A stretch of 64,000 bases of DNA from Planctomycetota bacterium (GCA_020831805.1 JAFIFX010000010.1:40671-104670); one strand, 5' to 3'. Positions 1 to 9,188 are shown, counted from the first letter of the stretch. The notes: a model not told the origin generated them from the sequence alone. Program-made: numbers and translations.

Positions 1-1476
1 GACCAGACCGTCGTGAAGACCGGCGTCGGACCCGACGGCTCGTCGTGGACCGGCTGGTTCGATTTCGCGCCGGGGGGCATCCAGGTCCGTGTCCAGCGGC
101 TCGACGCGGACGGGAACCAGACCTTCGACCCCGAGGGCCTGCTCGTCTCGGCCAACCCGCAGAACACCTCGACGGTCGACTGGGACCTGCGCGTCGACGA
201 TGACGGCAACTGCATGCTGGCCTTCACGGACATTCGCGCCGGGAGCGATCTGGATGTGTACGCGTACCTGATCGCGCCCGATGGCCAGATGCTCTGGGGC
301 GCCGACGGCGTGACGGTGTCCGACAACGACGCCTTCGAGGCCGACCCGCGGATCATCCGGCTCGCGGGCGGCGACTACGCGGTGGTCTGGCCGCGGTTCC
401 AGACCAACCCGGGGCTGGTGATGCAGCGGATCAGCCCGGCGGGCGTCAAGGCGTTCGCGGGCGACGGGGTGATGCTCTCCGCCGTCGGCACCGAGGCCCC
501 GGCGTTTGTCGAGATCGAGCCGACGAGCGACGGCGGGTTCATCGCCGCCTGGATCCGCAACACCGCGACCTTCATGAGCCCGCGCCATGTGTGGGCGCAG
601 AAGTTCGACGCCGACGGCGCAGCGCAGTGGGGGACCAGCCCGATCGTGGTTTCTGATGCGACCAGCGTGCCGATCGCCCACCGGCCGCGTGTGATCAACG
701 ACGGCTCGGACGGCGCGGTGATCGCGTGGCATGACACGCGGACCGGCAGCTTCAACGCCTTCGTGCAGCGGATCAGCCCGGGCGGATCGGTGCTCTTCGC
801 GGCCAACGGCCAGCCCGCCTCGGACGAGGCCGGCCGCCAGCAGCTCGACCCGGCCATCGCGATGGCCCCGTCCGGCGACATCATGATGATCTTCCGCAAC
901 CTCGACGGGGCCCAGTCCCAGCAGAGCATGAACGCCCAGCGGTTCGGCGGCGCGACCGGCGCACGCATGCTCGGGAACAACGGCGTCGCCCTGACCCCGT
1001 TCGACGGGCAGTTCAAGGGCCCGCCCCGCGCCGTCGCGCACGCGGACGGCATCGCCGGCGTCTTCGACCGCCAGCCGACGCTGGGCAACACCGCCGGCGT
1101 GCTGGAGATGTACATCGTCGACGAGGCCGGTGACGCGCTGGGCGGCGGGCCGATCACGGTCTCCGGCGTGCTCAGCAACAAGGGACGGCTCAACCTGAAC
1201 CGCTGGGCCGACGGGCGCATGCTCGCCACATGGTCCGACCGGCGCAACGGGCCCGAGGATATCTACGCCCAGGCGGTCAACCCCGACGGCACGCTCGGCG
1301 CGGGCGGCTGCCCGGCGGACCTGACCGGTGACGGCCAGCTGAACTTCTTCGATGTCGCGGCCTACCTGGACCTGTACAACGCGGGCGACCCGGCGGCGGA
1401 CTGGAACGGGGACGGGCTGATCAACTTCTTCGACCTGGCGGCGTACCTGGACGATTTCAACGCCGGCTGCCCGTAA
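1..1476 (+). CDS. Secreted propeller-like protein with C-terminal GC-type dockerin (5' partial)
   Basis: The frame is open from the first base (D-Q-T-V precede the first GTG at 13), so the gene begins outside the window and its signal peptide is not seen. The body has repeated units of about 50 residues with phrases such as VQRLDADG, MQRISPAG, AQKFDADG, VQRISPGG and AQAVNPDG, each followed by a hydrophobic strand. This suggests a beta-propeller or similar repeat fold. The last ~55 residues form a dockerin-like tail: two calcium-loop repeats (DLTGDGQLNFFD and DWNGDGLINFFD) bracketed by CP at the start and GCP at the end. In Phycisphaerae this tail marks exported proteins, and an anchoring role is inferred. 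Ligand or substrate is unknown. A terminator follows 23 nt after the stop. Confidence 0.8.
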   Translation, partial: DQTVVKTGVGPDGSSWTGWFDFAPGGIQVRVQRLDADGNQTFDPEGLLVSANPQNTSTVDWDLRVDDDGNCMLAFTDIRAGSDLDVYAYLIAPDGQMLWGADGVTVSDNDAFEADPRIIRLAGGDYAVVWPRFQTNPGLVMQRISPAGVKAFAGDGVMLSAVGTEAPAFVEIEPTSDGGFIAAWIRNTATFMSPRHVWAQKFDADGAAQWGTSPIVVSDATSVPIAHRPRVINDGSDGAVIAWHDTRTGSFNAFVQRISPGGSVLFAANGQPASDEAGRQQLDPAIAMAPSGDIMMIFRNLDGAQSQQSMNAQRFGGATGARMLGNNGVALTPFDGQFKGPPRAVAHADGIAGVFDRQPTLGNTAGVLEMYIVDEAGDALGGGPITVSGVLSNKGRLNLNRWADGRMLATWSDRRNGPEDIYAQAVNPDGTLGAGGCPADLTGDGQLNFFDVAAYLDLYNAGDPAADWNGDGLINFFDLAAYLDDFNAGCP

Positions 1477-1498
1477 TCGCCATCGCAGTCACACCACG

Positions 1499-1535
1499 AC
1501 CCGGGTTGTCACCTCCTTGACGACCCGGGTTTTTT
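1499..1535 (+). terminator. Rho-independent terminator after the first dockerin gene
   Basis: ACCCGGGT (1499-1506) and a second ACCCGGGT (1523-1530) are self-complementary 8-mers that pair across a 16-nt loop. The second arm runs directly into a tract of six T (1530-1535). Confidence 0.75.
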
Positions 1536-1682
1536 CATGCGCACAGGCTGCGTACAGGAATCAAATCATTCGAAAATCTCCTGATTTTGGGTCAGGCCCG
1601 GGGCCGTGTTCGTGTATGGTCATGGTGTTCCATGGTCGTCGGGACCGTGGCGCGATCGGTGTTGGAACGAGGACAGGTGACG

Positions 1683-3752
1683 ATGCGGTTCAAGAATCGG
1701 TTCGGTGTGTCTGCGATGATGTTGGTGATCTGTGCGGGCGGCCTGCACGGGGCGACGGACGCGGGGTCCGCGGCGGACCCGGTTGCTCCCGCCCGGCTGC
1801 CCGCGGGCACGGCCCCGCTGCCGGACCGGACCGCGGAGCGGGTGGGCGCGTTCAGCGCGGCCCGCATGTGGAACGAGGAGCTGCTGGCGGCGGTGCGGCG
1901 TGATCGGCCGCGTCCTCCGGTCGTTTCGAGGGATCTGTTCCATGTCTCCGCCGCGATGTATGACGCGTGGGCGGCCTACGACGCCACGGCCACCGGCGTC
2001 TTCCGGACGGAGTGGGCCGAGGCCGCGGACACCGCGGCGGCTCGCCGGGAGGCGGTCAGCTACGCCGCCTACCGGCTGATCGCGCACCGCTACGCCGACT
2101 CGCCTGGCGCGCCCGTGACGCTGCCCTCGCTGGACAGCCTGATGGATCTGCTCGGCTACGACCCCGCGGTCACGACCCGCACCGGGCCCAGCCCCGCGGC
2201 GGTGGGCAACCGCATCGCCGCCGCGATCATCGCGCTGACGGCCGAGGACGGCTCCAACGAGGCGGGCAACTACGCCGACACCTCCGGCTACGCGCCGGTG
2301 AACGGCCCGCTGACGGTCGATGTGCCCGGCGTGGGCGTCCTCAACGACATCAACCGATGGCAGCCGCTGATCGTTCCGGGCTTCAGCGACCAGCAAGTCT
2401 TTCTGGCCCCCCACTGGGGTGCGGTGCGCCCGTTCGCGATCGAGCGTCCGTCGCCCGGCGAGCTGTACCTGGACCCCGGCCCGCCGCCCGTGATCGGCGG
2501 CGACGGCGACGCCGACCTCCGCGCCGATCTGCTCGAGGTCATCCGCGCTTCGGCGCAGCTCGATCCCGACGACGGCGTGATGATCAACATCTCGCCCTCG
2601 GCCGTGGGCAACAACACCCTCGGTTCGCAGGACGGGCAGGGCCACAAGACCAACCCTTCGACCGGGCAGCCCTACCCGGACAACATGGTGCTCCGCGGCG
2701 ACTGGGGCCGCGTGCTCGCCGAGTTCTGGGCCGACGGCCCGCTCTCCTCGACGCCTCCGGGCCACTGGAACGAGATCGCCAACGAGGTGGTCGACACGCC
2801 CGGCTTCGAGCGACGCTTCGGCGGCGACGGGCCCGAACTCGACTCGCTGGAGTGGGATGTCAAGATGTATCTCGCCCTGAACGGCGCGGTCCACGACGCG
2901 GCCATCGCCACCTGGGAGGTCAAGGCCCACTACGACTTCACCCGCCCGCTGTCGCTGATCCGCGGCATGGGCGCGCTCGGCCAGTCATCCGATCCCGACG
3001 GCGCGTCCTACCACCCGGACGGGTTGCCGCTGGAGGAAGGCCTGGTCGAGTTGATCACGCCGGCGTCCGCCGCGCCCGGCGAGCGCCACGAGCACCTGGC
3101 CGACCACATCGGCGAGATCGCCCTGTTTGCCTGGCAGGGTCATCCCGCCGATCCAACGGCCGAGTACGGCGGCTGCGGCTGGGTCCGCGCGGTCGAGTGG
3201 CTGCCGTACCAGCAGTTCGACTTCGTCACGCCGCCGTTCGCGGGCTACACCTCGGGCCACAGCGGCTTCAGCCGCGCCGCCGCCGAGGTGCTCACCCAGC
3301 TCACCGGCGACGCCTTCTTCCCCGGGGGGCTCGGCGAGTTCATGGCGGCCACCGGCTCGGACGGCTTCGACCTCGGCTTCGAGTTCGGGCCGCTGCAGGA
3401 TGTCCCGCTTCAGTGGGCCACCTACTACGACGCGGCCGACGAGGCGGGGATCTCGCGCATCTACGGCGGGATCCACCCGGCCTTCGACGATTTCCCGGGC
3501 CGGGTCATCGGCTCGAACGCAGGCATCGCGGCGTTCACGAGGGCCTCGGCGTCCTTCAGCGGCAGCGCGGCGTCGTTGTGCCCGGCGGACTTCGCCGAAC
3601 CGTTCGGGGTGCTGGACTTCTTCGATGTCGCCGCGTTCATCGACGCGTTCGTGGCGGGCAGCCCCGCGGCGGACCTGGCCGAGCCGTTCGGCGTGCTGGA
3701 TTTCGCGGACATTGCGGCGTTCTTTGACGCGTACAACGCCGGCTGCCCCTGA
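1683..3752 (+). CDS. Vanadium-dependent haloperoxidase / PAP2-like enzyme with GC-type dockerin
   Basis: A 689-residue exported protein. ATG 1683 is chosen because it gives a signal peptide (MRFKNRFGVSAMMLVICAGG) and follows a purine-rich GAGGACAGG. The active-site pattern of vanadium haloperoxidases and acid phosphatases is complete: K414-x6-R421 in KAHYDFTRP, H526 in SGHSGFS, and R592-x5-H598 in SRIYGGIH. The K-to-R and R-to-H spacings match fungal vanadium chloroperoxidase. The family oxidises halides with peroxide or hydrolyses phosphate esters, and which applies here cannot be told. The tail is a dockerin variant in which both repeats read AEPFGVLDF instead of a calcium loop. A broken partial copy of its 3' part lies at 6535-6803. 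Exported function is likely extracytoplasmic. Confidence 0.85.
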   Translation: MRFKNRFGVSAMMLVICAGGLHGATDAGSAADPVAPARLPAGTAPLPDRTAERVGAFSAARMWNEELLAAVRRDRPRPPVVSRDLFHVSAAMYDAWAAYDATATGVFRTEWAEAADTAAARREAVSYAAYRLIAHRYADSPGAPVTLPSLDSLMDLLGYDPAVTTRTGPSPAAVGNRIAAAIIALTAEDGSNEAGNYADTSGYAPVNGPLTVDVPGVGVLNDINRWQPLIVPGFSDQQVFLAPHWGAVRPFAIERPSPGELYLDPGPPPVIGGDGDADLRADLLEVIRASAQLDPDDGVMINISPSAVGNNTLGSQDGQGHKTNPSTGQPYPDNMVLRGDWGRVLAEFWADGPLSSTPPGHWNEIANEVVDTPGFERRFGGDGPELDSLEWDVKMYLALNGAVHDAAIATWEVKAHYDFTRPLSLIRGMGALGQSSDPDGASYHPDGLPLEEGLVELITPASAAPGERHEHLADHIGEIALFAWQGHPADPTAEYGGCGWVRAVEWLPYQQFDFVTPPFAGYTSGHSGFSRAAAEVLTQLTGDAFFPGGLGEFMAATGSDGFDLGFEFGPLQDVPLQWATYYDAADEAGISRIYGGIHPAFDDFPGRVIGSNAGIAAFTRASASFSGSAASLCPADFAEPFGVLDFFDVAAFIDAFVAGSPAADLAEPFGVLDFADIAAFFDAYNAGCP

Positions 3753-3820
3753 GTGCGGATGGGCCAAAGACCGGAGGATTTTTCTCTCGGATTTATTGTT
3801 TGTGGAGGCAGTCATCGATT

Positions 3821-3857
3821 AGACTGACTGCACGCCCTGCCGCGGCGTGCAGAGTCT
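3821..3857. other. Strong intergenic hairpin (stretch 3753-4065)
   Basis: AGACT-GA-CTGCACGCC (3821-3836) pairs with GGCGTGCAG-AGTCT (3844-3857) around a 7-nt loop, giving 14 base pairs with one 2-nt bulge. No T-tract follows, so it is a poor intrinsic terminator. It sits in the 313-bp interval between the haloperoxidase and the FG-GAP gene. A smaller GGGGG/CCCCC stem lies near 3964-3984. Nothing else is recognised in the interval. Confidence 0.5.
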
Positions 3858-4065
3858 CCAGGTGATACATCGATGCGTAGATTACGAGGTACCCAGCACA
3901 CCGCGATTTTGACGGTTCATCGCCTCGAGGTCGTGGTCCGCAACCGCGCCGCCCACGCACATTTGGGGGACATCGCGAACCCCCGTTCTCCGCACTGTGT
4001 CCAGCTTGCTTGTACGCATCCGGGCCACGCACGGTATTCACCATAACCACAGCAGGACATCAATC

Positions 4066-6408
4066 ATGCACGAAATCCGATTCTTGGCACTCGCGGTATT
4101 GCTTTTGCTCAAGGGAGTCGCGACCGCTCAGGAAGTTCGGTTTTCGACAACGTTCGAAGAGATCGATTTCGCCGCGAATTTAATCGCCATTGATACCAAC
4201 GGAAACGGCCGGGACGAGTTGGTCGGCTGGGCGATCAACCCGCTGCGTTACGCGGTGCTGAGCTTCGATCCGGGGGGCGGTATCACGGTCTCGCCGACGC
4301 AGGTTATCGGCGGCGACGGAGCGGTCCGTGTGAGCACCGGCGATCTCAACTCGGACGGGCTTGATGATCTCGTCTTCCTGCCACTCTTCGAGTCGCAGAT
4401 CATCGTGCTTCTCAGCAACGGCGACACGACATTCTCGAATGCGCCGGGTTCACCCGTGCCGGCGACGGATGTCGCGCGCGCGATCCGTGTGGTCGATGCG
4501 GATCTTGATGGATTCAAGGACATCCTTCTCGCCACCAGCAACTCGATCATTTTTTACAAAGGCCGGAACGATGGTGGGTTCGATTTTCCGACTGCTTTTC
4601 ATACGGGCATACCAACGGTACGCGACATGGTCTTTGCGGATTTTCGGGGCGACGGGAACCCCGTGCTGGCTGTCATAAGCGCGAACCGGAGCATTCACTT
4701 TTTCGAGCGGGACGGCCAGACCTTTACGGAGTATCAGGTTCTCCCCGCCGGAGACTGGCTGTTGCGGGCTGAAGCGATCGATGTTGACAACGCAGGGTCC
4801 ATACGGCTCGTGATCGCTGCAGAAAACAATCAGCGCGTCATCACCGTCGGTTGGGACGAAAACGCGCAAGAGTATTCCGTTCTGCACCGATCGACCCGGC
4901 TTAATTCCGGCACGACAAGCGTTGCGTTCGGGGATCTGAACGGAAATGGTATCGATGATGTCGTGTACGGCGTTAAGGATGTCGACGCGCTCCGTGTGTT
5001 CTACGCCGACCCGGATGGGTCCGGGCTTTATACAGACTCAGGAACCGAGCTCGGCCGGTTCGAGAGGTTGAGCGGTGTGGCCGTGGCCGACATCGATGGC
5101 AATGGTGTCAATGAGCTGATCTTGGCGGGCTTCAAGAAAACGGGGGTGATGGTTCTGCGACCGGACGCGACATCCGGCCTCCGGGCGGCGACCTACTCCA
5201 GTCCCAACCCGAGCAGCTTCGGTCGGCTTCTGGCCTATGAGCAACCCGACGGGACACCCGCTGTTTACGCCATGCCCGAGGATTTCTCGCGTGCCGTTCA
5301 CAGGCTGACCTTCTCCGAGATTGACGGTCAGTTCGAGATTTCTGCCGAGCAGGTCGACGGCGCGGATTTCGTCACATTGCCGACCGAGGTTGCCACCGGA
5401 GATTTGAATAACGACGGGCTTGTGGACCTCTACAGTCTCAGCACCGTCAACACCACGCGTCGCATCCAGTGGCAGCTCGCCACGCCCGAAGGCGGGTTTG
5501 GCATCCGGCTGAACCGCCAGACGGAAGCGGTCGTGTTCAATCTGACGGTCGCCGACTTCAACGGCGACGGATACGATGATGCGGCGGTCTTGGACCAGTC
5601 TGGTAACGTGCGTATCTTTTTTGCGCGGGATGGTGGTTCGCTCGATCCTCCGACCATCGTTCCCATGACCACCGATGGATTTTCGCTCAGGTCGCTGCTG
5701 GCCAAGGATCTCGACGGCGACGGGTGGGTTGATCTGGCCTGTTTCGCACGTCCCACCAGCCAGACTTCAGTCCTGATCATTCGCTATGGACGCGGAGATG
5801 GGACCTTCGACCCGCCGGTGTCGTTCTCCAGCAACGTCGGCGTCGGCCAGACGCTCCCCGGATGGATTGATGCGGCTGATTTCAACTCGAACGGACAGCT
5901 GGACATCATCGCCGCGCAGGCCAAATCCTCGCACCTCTTTCTGTCAACGGGTATCCGAACCTATGGGCCCGTGGTGCTCGTGTCGGAAGGTCCCTCTTTG
6001 TTCAGAGTCGAAGCGGTGGATCTGAACGGCGACGGCCGGCCCGAGATCGCCACGGTCTTCGATGGCTACACCGAGATCGTGGAAGTCACGCCAGACGGCG
6101 CCATCGGGCCGCGTCGGGGCTTGTATCAGAACCCTCCGGTCGGGTCCGTTTTCGTTGATGTCAACGCTGACGGGTTACCTGATCTTGTGTCCGCTTCAAA
6201 GTTCGATACCGCCGTGTCATTCAATGTTTCGCACGCTGCATGCCTCCCTGATCTGAATGGCGATGGGGTTGTCAACTTCTTTGATCTCGCGATTTATATT
6301 GCCCTGTTCAACGCCGGTGACCCCGACGCTGATCTCAACAACGACGGGCAACTCAACTTCTTCGACCTCGCGGCCTATCTGACCCTGTTTAACCAGGGCT
6401 GCCCCTGA
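4066..6408 (+). CDS. Secreted FG-GAP/VCBS repeat protein with GC-type dockerin
   Basis: A 780-residue protein. ATG 4066 follows AGCAGGAC at a normal distance and opens a clear signal peptide (MHEIRFLALAVLLLLKGVATAQ is at its end). About eleven FG-GAP/VCBS calcium-loop units of the type DLNGDGxxDxxxx follow, spaced 50-60 residues, as in integrin-alpha-like beta-propellers; examples are DLNSDGLDDLVF, DFNGDGYDDAAV and DLNGDGRPEIAT. The tail is a canonical dockerin pair (DLNGDGVVNFFD, DLNNDGQLNFFD) ending NQGCP. Such proteins are usually extracellular adhesins or scaffolds; the ligand is unknown. Its codon use and GC are visibly lower than in the neighbours, which may mean separate ancestry. Confidence 0.85.
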   Translation: MHEIRFLALAVLLLLKGVATAQEVRFSTTFEEIDFAANLIAIDTNGNGRDELVGWAINPLRYAVLSFDPGGGITVSPTQVIGGDGAVRVSTGDLNSDGLDDLVFLPLFESQIIVLLSNGDTTFSNAPGSPVPATDVARAIRVVDADLDGFKDILLATSNSIIFYKGRNDGGFDFPTAFHTGIPTVRDMVFADFRGDGNPVLAVISANRSIHFFERDGQTFTEYQVLPAGDWLLRAEAIDVDNAGSIRLVIAAENNQRVITVGWDENAQEYSVLHRSTRLNSGTTSVAFGDLNGNGIDDVVYGVKDVDALRVFYADPDGSGLYTDSGTELGRFERLSGVAVADIDGNGVNELILAGFKKTGVMVLRPDATSGLRAATYSSPNPSSFGRLLAYEQPDGTPAVYAMPEDFSRAVHRLTFSEIDGQFEISAEQVDGADFVTLPTEVATGDLNNDGLVDLYSLSTVNTTRRIQWQLATPEGGFGIRLNRQTEAVVFNLTVADFNGDGYDDAAVLDQSGNVRIFFARDGGSLDPPTIVPMTTDGFSLRSLLAKDLDGDGWVDLACFARPTSQTSVLIIRYGRGDGTFDPPVSFSSNVGVGQTLPGWIDAADFNSNGQLDIIAAQAKSSHLFLSTGIRTYGPVVLVSEGPSLFRVEAVDLNGDGRPEIATVFDGYTEIVEVTPDGAIGPRRGLYQNPPVGSVFVDVNADGLPDLVSASKFDTAVSFNVSHAACLPDLNGDGVVNFFDLAIYIALFNAGDPDADLNNDGQLNFFDLAAYLTLFNQGCP

Positions 6409-6444
6409 TCGCCAGCCCGCCATCGCGGCCCGCCGGGCTCGCTG

Positions 6445-6803
6445 CGGATCCCCACAACTGACGGGCAGTGATCCGGCTGCCCGCCCAGCTCGCCGACAGG
6501 TTCTGCCCCCTCGTTCGATGGAGGCTTGTGCTGCGTCACCGGCGACCCGTTCTTCTCCGGCGGGCTGGGCGCGTTCCTTGCTGCCACCAGGCCCGACGGC
6601 TTCGATCTGCGCTTTGAGTTCGGACCGCTGCAGGATGTCCCGCTTCAGTGGGCCACCTACTACGACGTGGCCGACGAGGCGGGGATCTCGCGCATCTCCG
6701 GCGGTATCCACACGGCCTTTTTGACGATTTTCCGGGCCGGCTCATCGGCTCGAACGCAGGCATCGCGGCGTACTTCCACCCGTCCAACAGCGGACATCCC
6801 TGA
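6445..6803 (+). pseudogene. Chimeric remnant: 5' end of epimerase gene joined to 3' part of haloperoxidase gene
   Basis: Bases 6445-6545 match 9672-9770, the start region of the epimerase gene, including GTG, the CTGCCCGCCCAGCTCGCCGA block and CTTGTGCTGCGTCACCGGC. From about 6535 the sequence matches 3300-3540 of the haloperoxidase gene, with over 40 identical bases around CTGCAGGATGTCCCGCTTCA. The join is at the shared TCACCGGCG, and the two reading frames agree across it. The copy is broken by one extra C in the epimerase part (about 6508-6513) and by TTC becoming TTTTT near 6718. With that corrected the frame would reach TGA 6801-6803 without a dockerin tail. No function is expected. Confidence 0.8.
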
Positions 6804-6887
6804 CCGACAGCCCTCGGCGTCGGCGCCTGTCATCTGTGCAAACAACAAGAATTGCACGACACCGCTGAACTTTTCGCGCTGTTTTAC

Positions 6888-6916
6888 TTGACACGCGCCG
6901 TCGCTTTCGGCAGGAT
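6888..6916 (+). promoter_or_regulatory. Sigma-70-like promoter for the first FTYQG gene
   Basis: TTGACA (6888-6893) matches the -35 consensus exactly; a 17-nt spacer leads to CAGGAT (6911-6916), a weak -10. It lies 65 nt upstream of the ATG at 6982. Confidence 0.45.
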
Positions 6917-6981
6917 GAAAACAGCTTCTCAATCGCGAGCACATCAACGAGCGCACGCTCAAAGGACGGAGGATGATTCGG

Positions 6982-7998
6982 ATGTCTCTGACCCGATTGG
7001 CTGTATTCGTTGCCCTTGTGTTCTGCGGCGGGATGGTGGTCGACGCCCAAGCCTCGGCGGAATCGCAGTTTACATACCAGGGACGGCTGGACATGCACGC
7101 CCAGCCGTACACCGGCACGGCGGATTTCCAGTTCACGCTCTGGGATGCTCCCAGCGGCGGGAGCCAGATCGGCTCCGTGAACGCCAAGAACGGCGTCGAG
7201 ATCGAGGACGGGCTGTTCACGGCCGAACTGGATTTCGGCGCCGAGCCGCTGCAGGGCACGCGGTATCTGCAGATCCGCGTCCGGGCGCCGAGCGGGTCGG
7301 GCGATTTTTTCACCTTCCCCGACCGCACACGCATCAGCGCCTCGCCCTTCTCCATCCGGACGCGCGGCCTGTATGTGAACGAGGCCGGCAACCGGGTGGC
7401 GATCGGGACGCAGGACCCCACCCACACCCTCCATGTGACGGGTTCATCGCCTTCGACGGCGTTGTTCCAATCGTCGAGCCCCGACGGATCCAGCATGAAC
7501 CTCAGCAGCACCGGTCCCGGCGGGCGGGGCTGGATGTTTACCTCGTCCGCATCGAGCACGCCCGGGGGCGCGGGCAAGCTGCTGATCTATCCCGCAGGTA
7601 CGACGAACTTCGGCGACAACGCCCTGACGGTGCACCCCTCCGGCGTTCTCGGCGTGCTCACCACCAGCCCGCAGGACTCGATCCACATCGGCAGCGGCGC
7701 GTTGCGTTTCCCCGACGGATCCCGTCAGTTCAGCGCGTACGCGCCGGTCATCGCCGATGTCCCGGTCGTGAGTTTCGTTGTACCCGGCAATGGTCAGAAC
7801 ACGCTTAACTCTATTGTGCCAGGCGCGCAGCCGGGCATGACGGTCGTCGTCACGCCCCCGTACGACCTCTGGCCGTTCCACTCGATCGGCTTCGCCCGAG
7901 TAATCGCGCCCGACACGGTGCGATTCTCGGTCGTCAGCAACGCCGCCGGCGACCGTACCTATAGCGCGAACACATGGCGTTTCATGGTTTTCCCCTGA
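6982..7998 (+). CDS. Secreted FTYQG-type surface protein (tandem copy 1)
   Basis: A 338-residue protein. ATG 6982 is preferred over ATG 6973 because GGAGG (6968-6972) touches the earlier codon but is 9 nt from the later one. A signal peptide (about residues 1-22) is followed by FTYQGRLDMHAQPYTGTADF, a module repeated in many planctomycete exported proteins. Then come a beta-rich region, a VAIGTQDPTHTLHV segment resembling those of tail-fibre-like or trimeric surface proteins, and a C-terminal domain ending PPYDLWPFHSIGFARV…YSANTWRFMVFP. There is no dockerin tail and no S74 chaperone peptidase. The next gene is a paralogue of the same architecture. A cell-surface or fibre role is inferred; no enzyme motif is visible. 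Confidence 0.75.
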   Translation: MSLTRLAVFVALVFCGGMVVDAQASAESQFTYQGRLDMHAQPYTGTADFQFTLWDAPSGGSQIGSVNAKNGVEIEDGLFTAELDFGAEPLQGTRYLQIRVRAPSGSGDFFTFPDRTRISASPFSIRTRGLYVNEAGNRVAIGTQDPTHTLHVTGSSPSTALFQSSSPDGSSMNLSSTGPGGRGWMFTSSASSTPGGAGKLLIYPAGTTNFGDNALTVHPSGVLGVLTTSPQDSIHIGSGALRFPDGSRQFSAYAPVIADVPVVSFVVPGNGQNTLNSIVPGAQPGMTVVVTPPYDLWPFHSIGFARVIAPDTVRFSVVSNAAGDRTYSANTWRFMVFP

Positions 7999-8091
7999 TG
8001 CGCTTGCTCAACGCACACGCGGCCCGGCGTTCGATCCTCTGACTCGATCGGACCTGACTGATTCAACCTCCAGCAAAGAAAGGCACATCGA

Positions 8092-9126
8092 ATGCGTCCC
8101 TCTCGGAACATCCTGGCGGTCTTTGCGATCTTGATGGGCGGTCTGACCCTGGCCCAGGCCCAGTCCGTAACTTCATCGGAGTTCACCTACCAGGGCCGGC
8201 TGGATTTCCAGGGCCAGCCCTACATCGGGGGGGCGGACTATCGGTTCTCGCTCTGGAGCGCGGCCACGGGCGGCGAGCAGATCGGATCCACCGCGCAGAA
8301 ATCCGGTGTGCAGGTGCAGGACGGGCTGTTCACCGTCAACCTGGATTTTGGCCCCAACGCGGTCGGCCAGAGCCGCTGGCTTGAGATCGCGGTGCGCACC
8401 CCGGCCTGGGACGGTTCCGGAACTGAACCGGACTTCTTCACGCTCAGCCAGCGCCAGCCCATCACGAACTCGCCGTACTCGGTCCACACCCGCGGCATAT
8501 TCGTCAACGAGGCCGGGGACCGGGTTGCGATCGGCACCCAGAGCCCCACACACACCCTGCATGTAGCGGGTTCATCAAAGAACACGGCGTTGCTCAGTTC
8601 TTCAAGCCCGTCCGGCACGACGCTCCAACTGAGCAACACCAGCGCGGGTGGGCGATTCTGGTCGCTCACCTCGGGCGGTTCTTTAACATCCGAAGGCGCC
8701 GGAAGGCTGCACTTCGGCTTTGGCTCGAACCCCGGCGCAGGCAGCACCATCTTCACCCTTTCCCCGCTGGGTGGGATCGGGATTCTCACATCGAACCCGC
8801 AGGACCCGATTCACCTCGGCGCGGGTGCGATGCGTTTCCCGGATGGTTCCCGCCAGTCCACCGCCTACGCGCCGATCGTGGCGAATGTCGCGTTAGGAAG
8901 TTTCACTGTGCCGAGCGGCGGCGAGAACACCCGGACTTTCGCCGTAACCGGCGCTCAGCCGGGCATGATGGTCGTCGTCACGCCCCCGTATGACCTCTGG
9001 CCGTTCCACTCGATCGGTTACGCCCGGGTGATCTCGGAGAACCTGGTGCGATTCTCGATCGTCAGCGGCGGGGGGGGCCAGCGAACCTACAGCGCGAACA
9101 CATGGCGCGTCACCGTCATCCCGTAA
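8092..9126 (+). CDS. Secreted FTYQG-type surface protein (tandem copy 2)
   Basis: A 344-residue paralogue of the preceding gene, 93 nt downstream on the same strand, with AAAGAAAGG before ATG 8092. It has a signal peptide, FTYQGRLDFQGQPYIGGADY, VAIGTQSPTHTLHV, and the same C-terminal domain (PPYDLWPFHSIGYARV…YSANTWRVTVIP). The two copies agree along their whole length, with the middle most diverged (roughly residues 160-240). This points to a tandem duplication followed by divergence of the segment that may contact a ligand. Function is unknown. Confidence 0.75.
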   Translation: MRPSRNILAVFAILMGGLTLAQAQSVTSSEFTYQGRLDFQGQPYIGGADYRFSLWSAATGGEQIGSTAQKSGVQVQDGLFTVNLDFGPNAVGQSRWLEIAVRTPAWDGSGTEPDFFTLSQRQPITNSPYSVHTRGIFVNEAGDRVAIGTQSPTHTLHVAGSSKNTALLSSSSPSGTTLQLSNTSAGGRFWSLTSGGSLTSEGAGRLHFGFGSNPGAGSTIFTLSPLGGIGILTSNPQDPIHLGAGAMRFPDGSRQSTAYAPIVANVALGSFTVPSGGENTRTFAVTGAQPGMMVVVTPPYDLWPFHSIGYARVISENLVRFSIVSGGGGQRTYSANTWRVTVIP

Positions 9127-9188
9127 ACCACGACGCGCTGCCGGAACGATCCCCGGCCGCGCACGCCCCGCAGGCCAAGGACCACACC

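Noticed and set aside
6526..6891. 121-codon open frame as a functional small protein
   Set aside because: It is the frameshifted haloperoxidase-derived part of the chimeric pseudogene.
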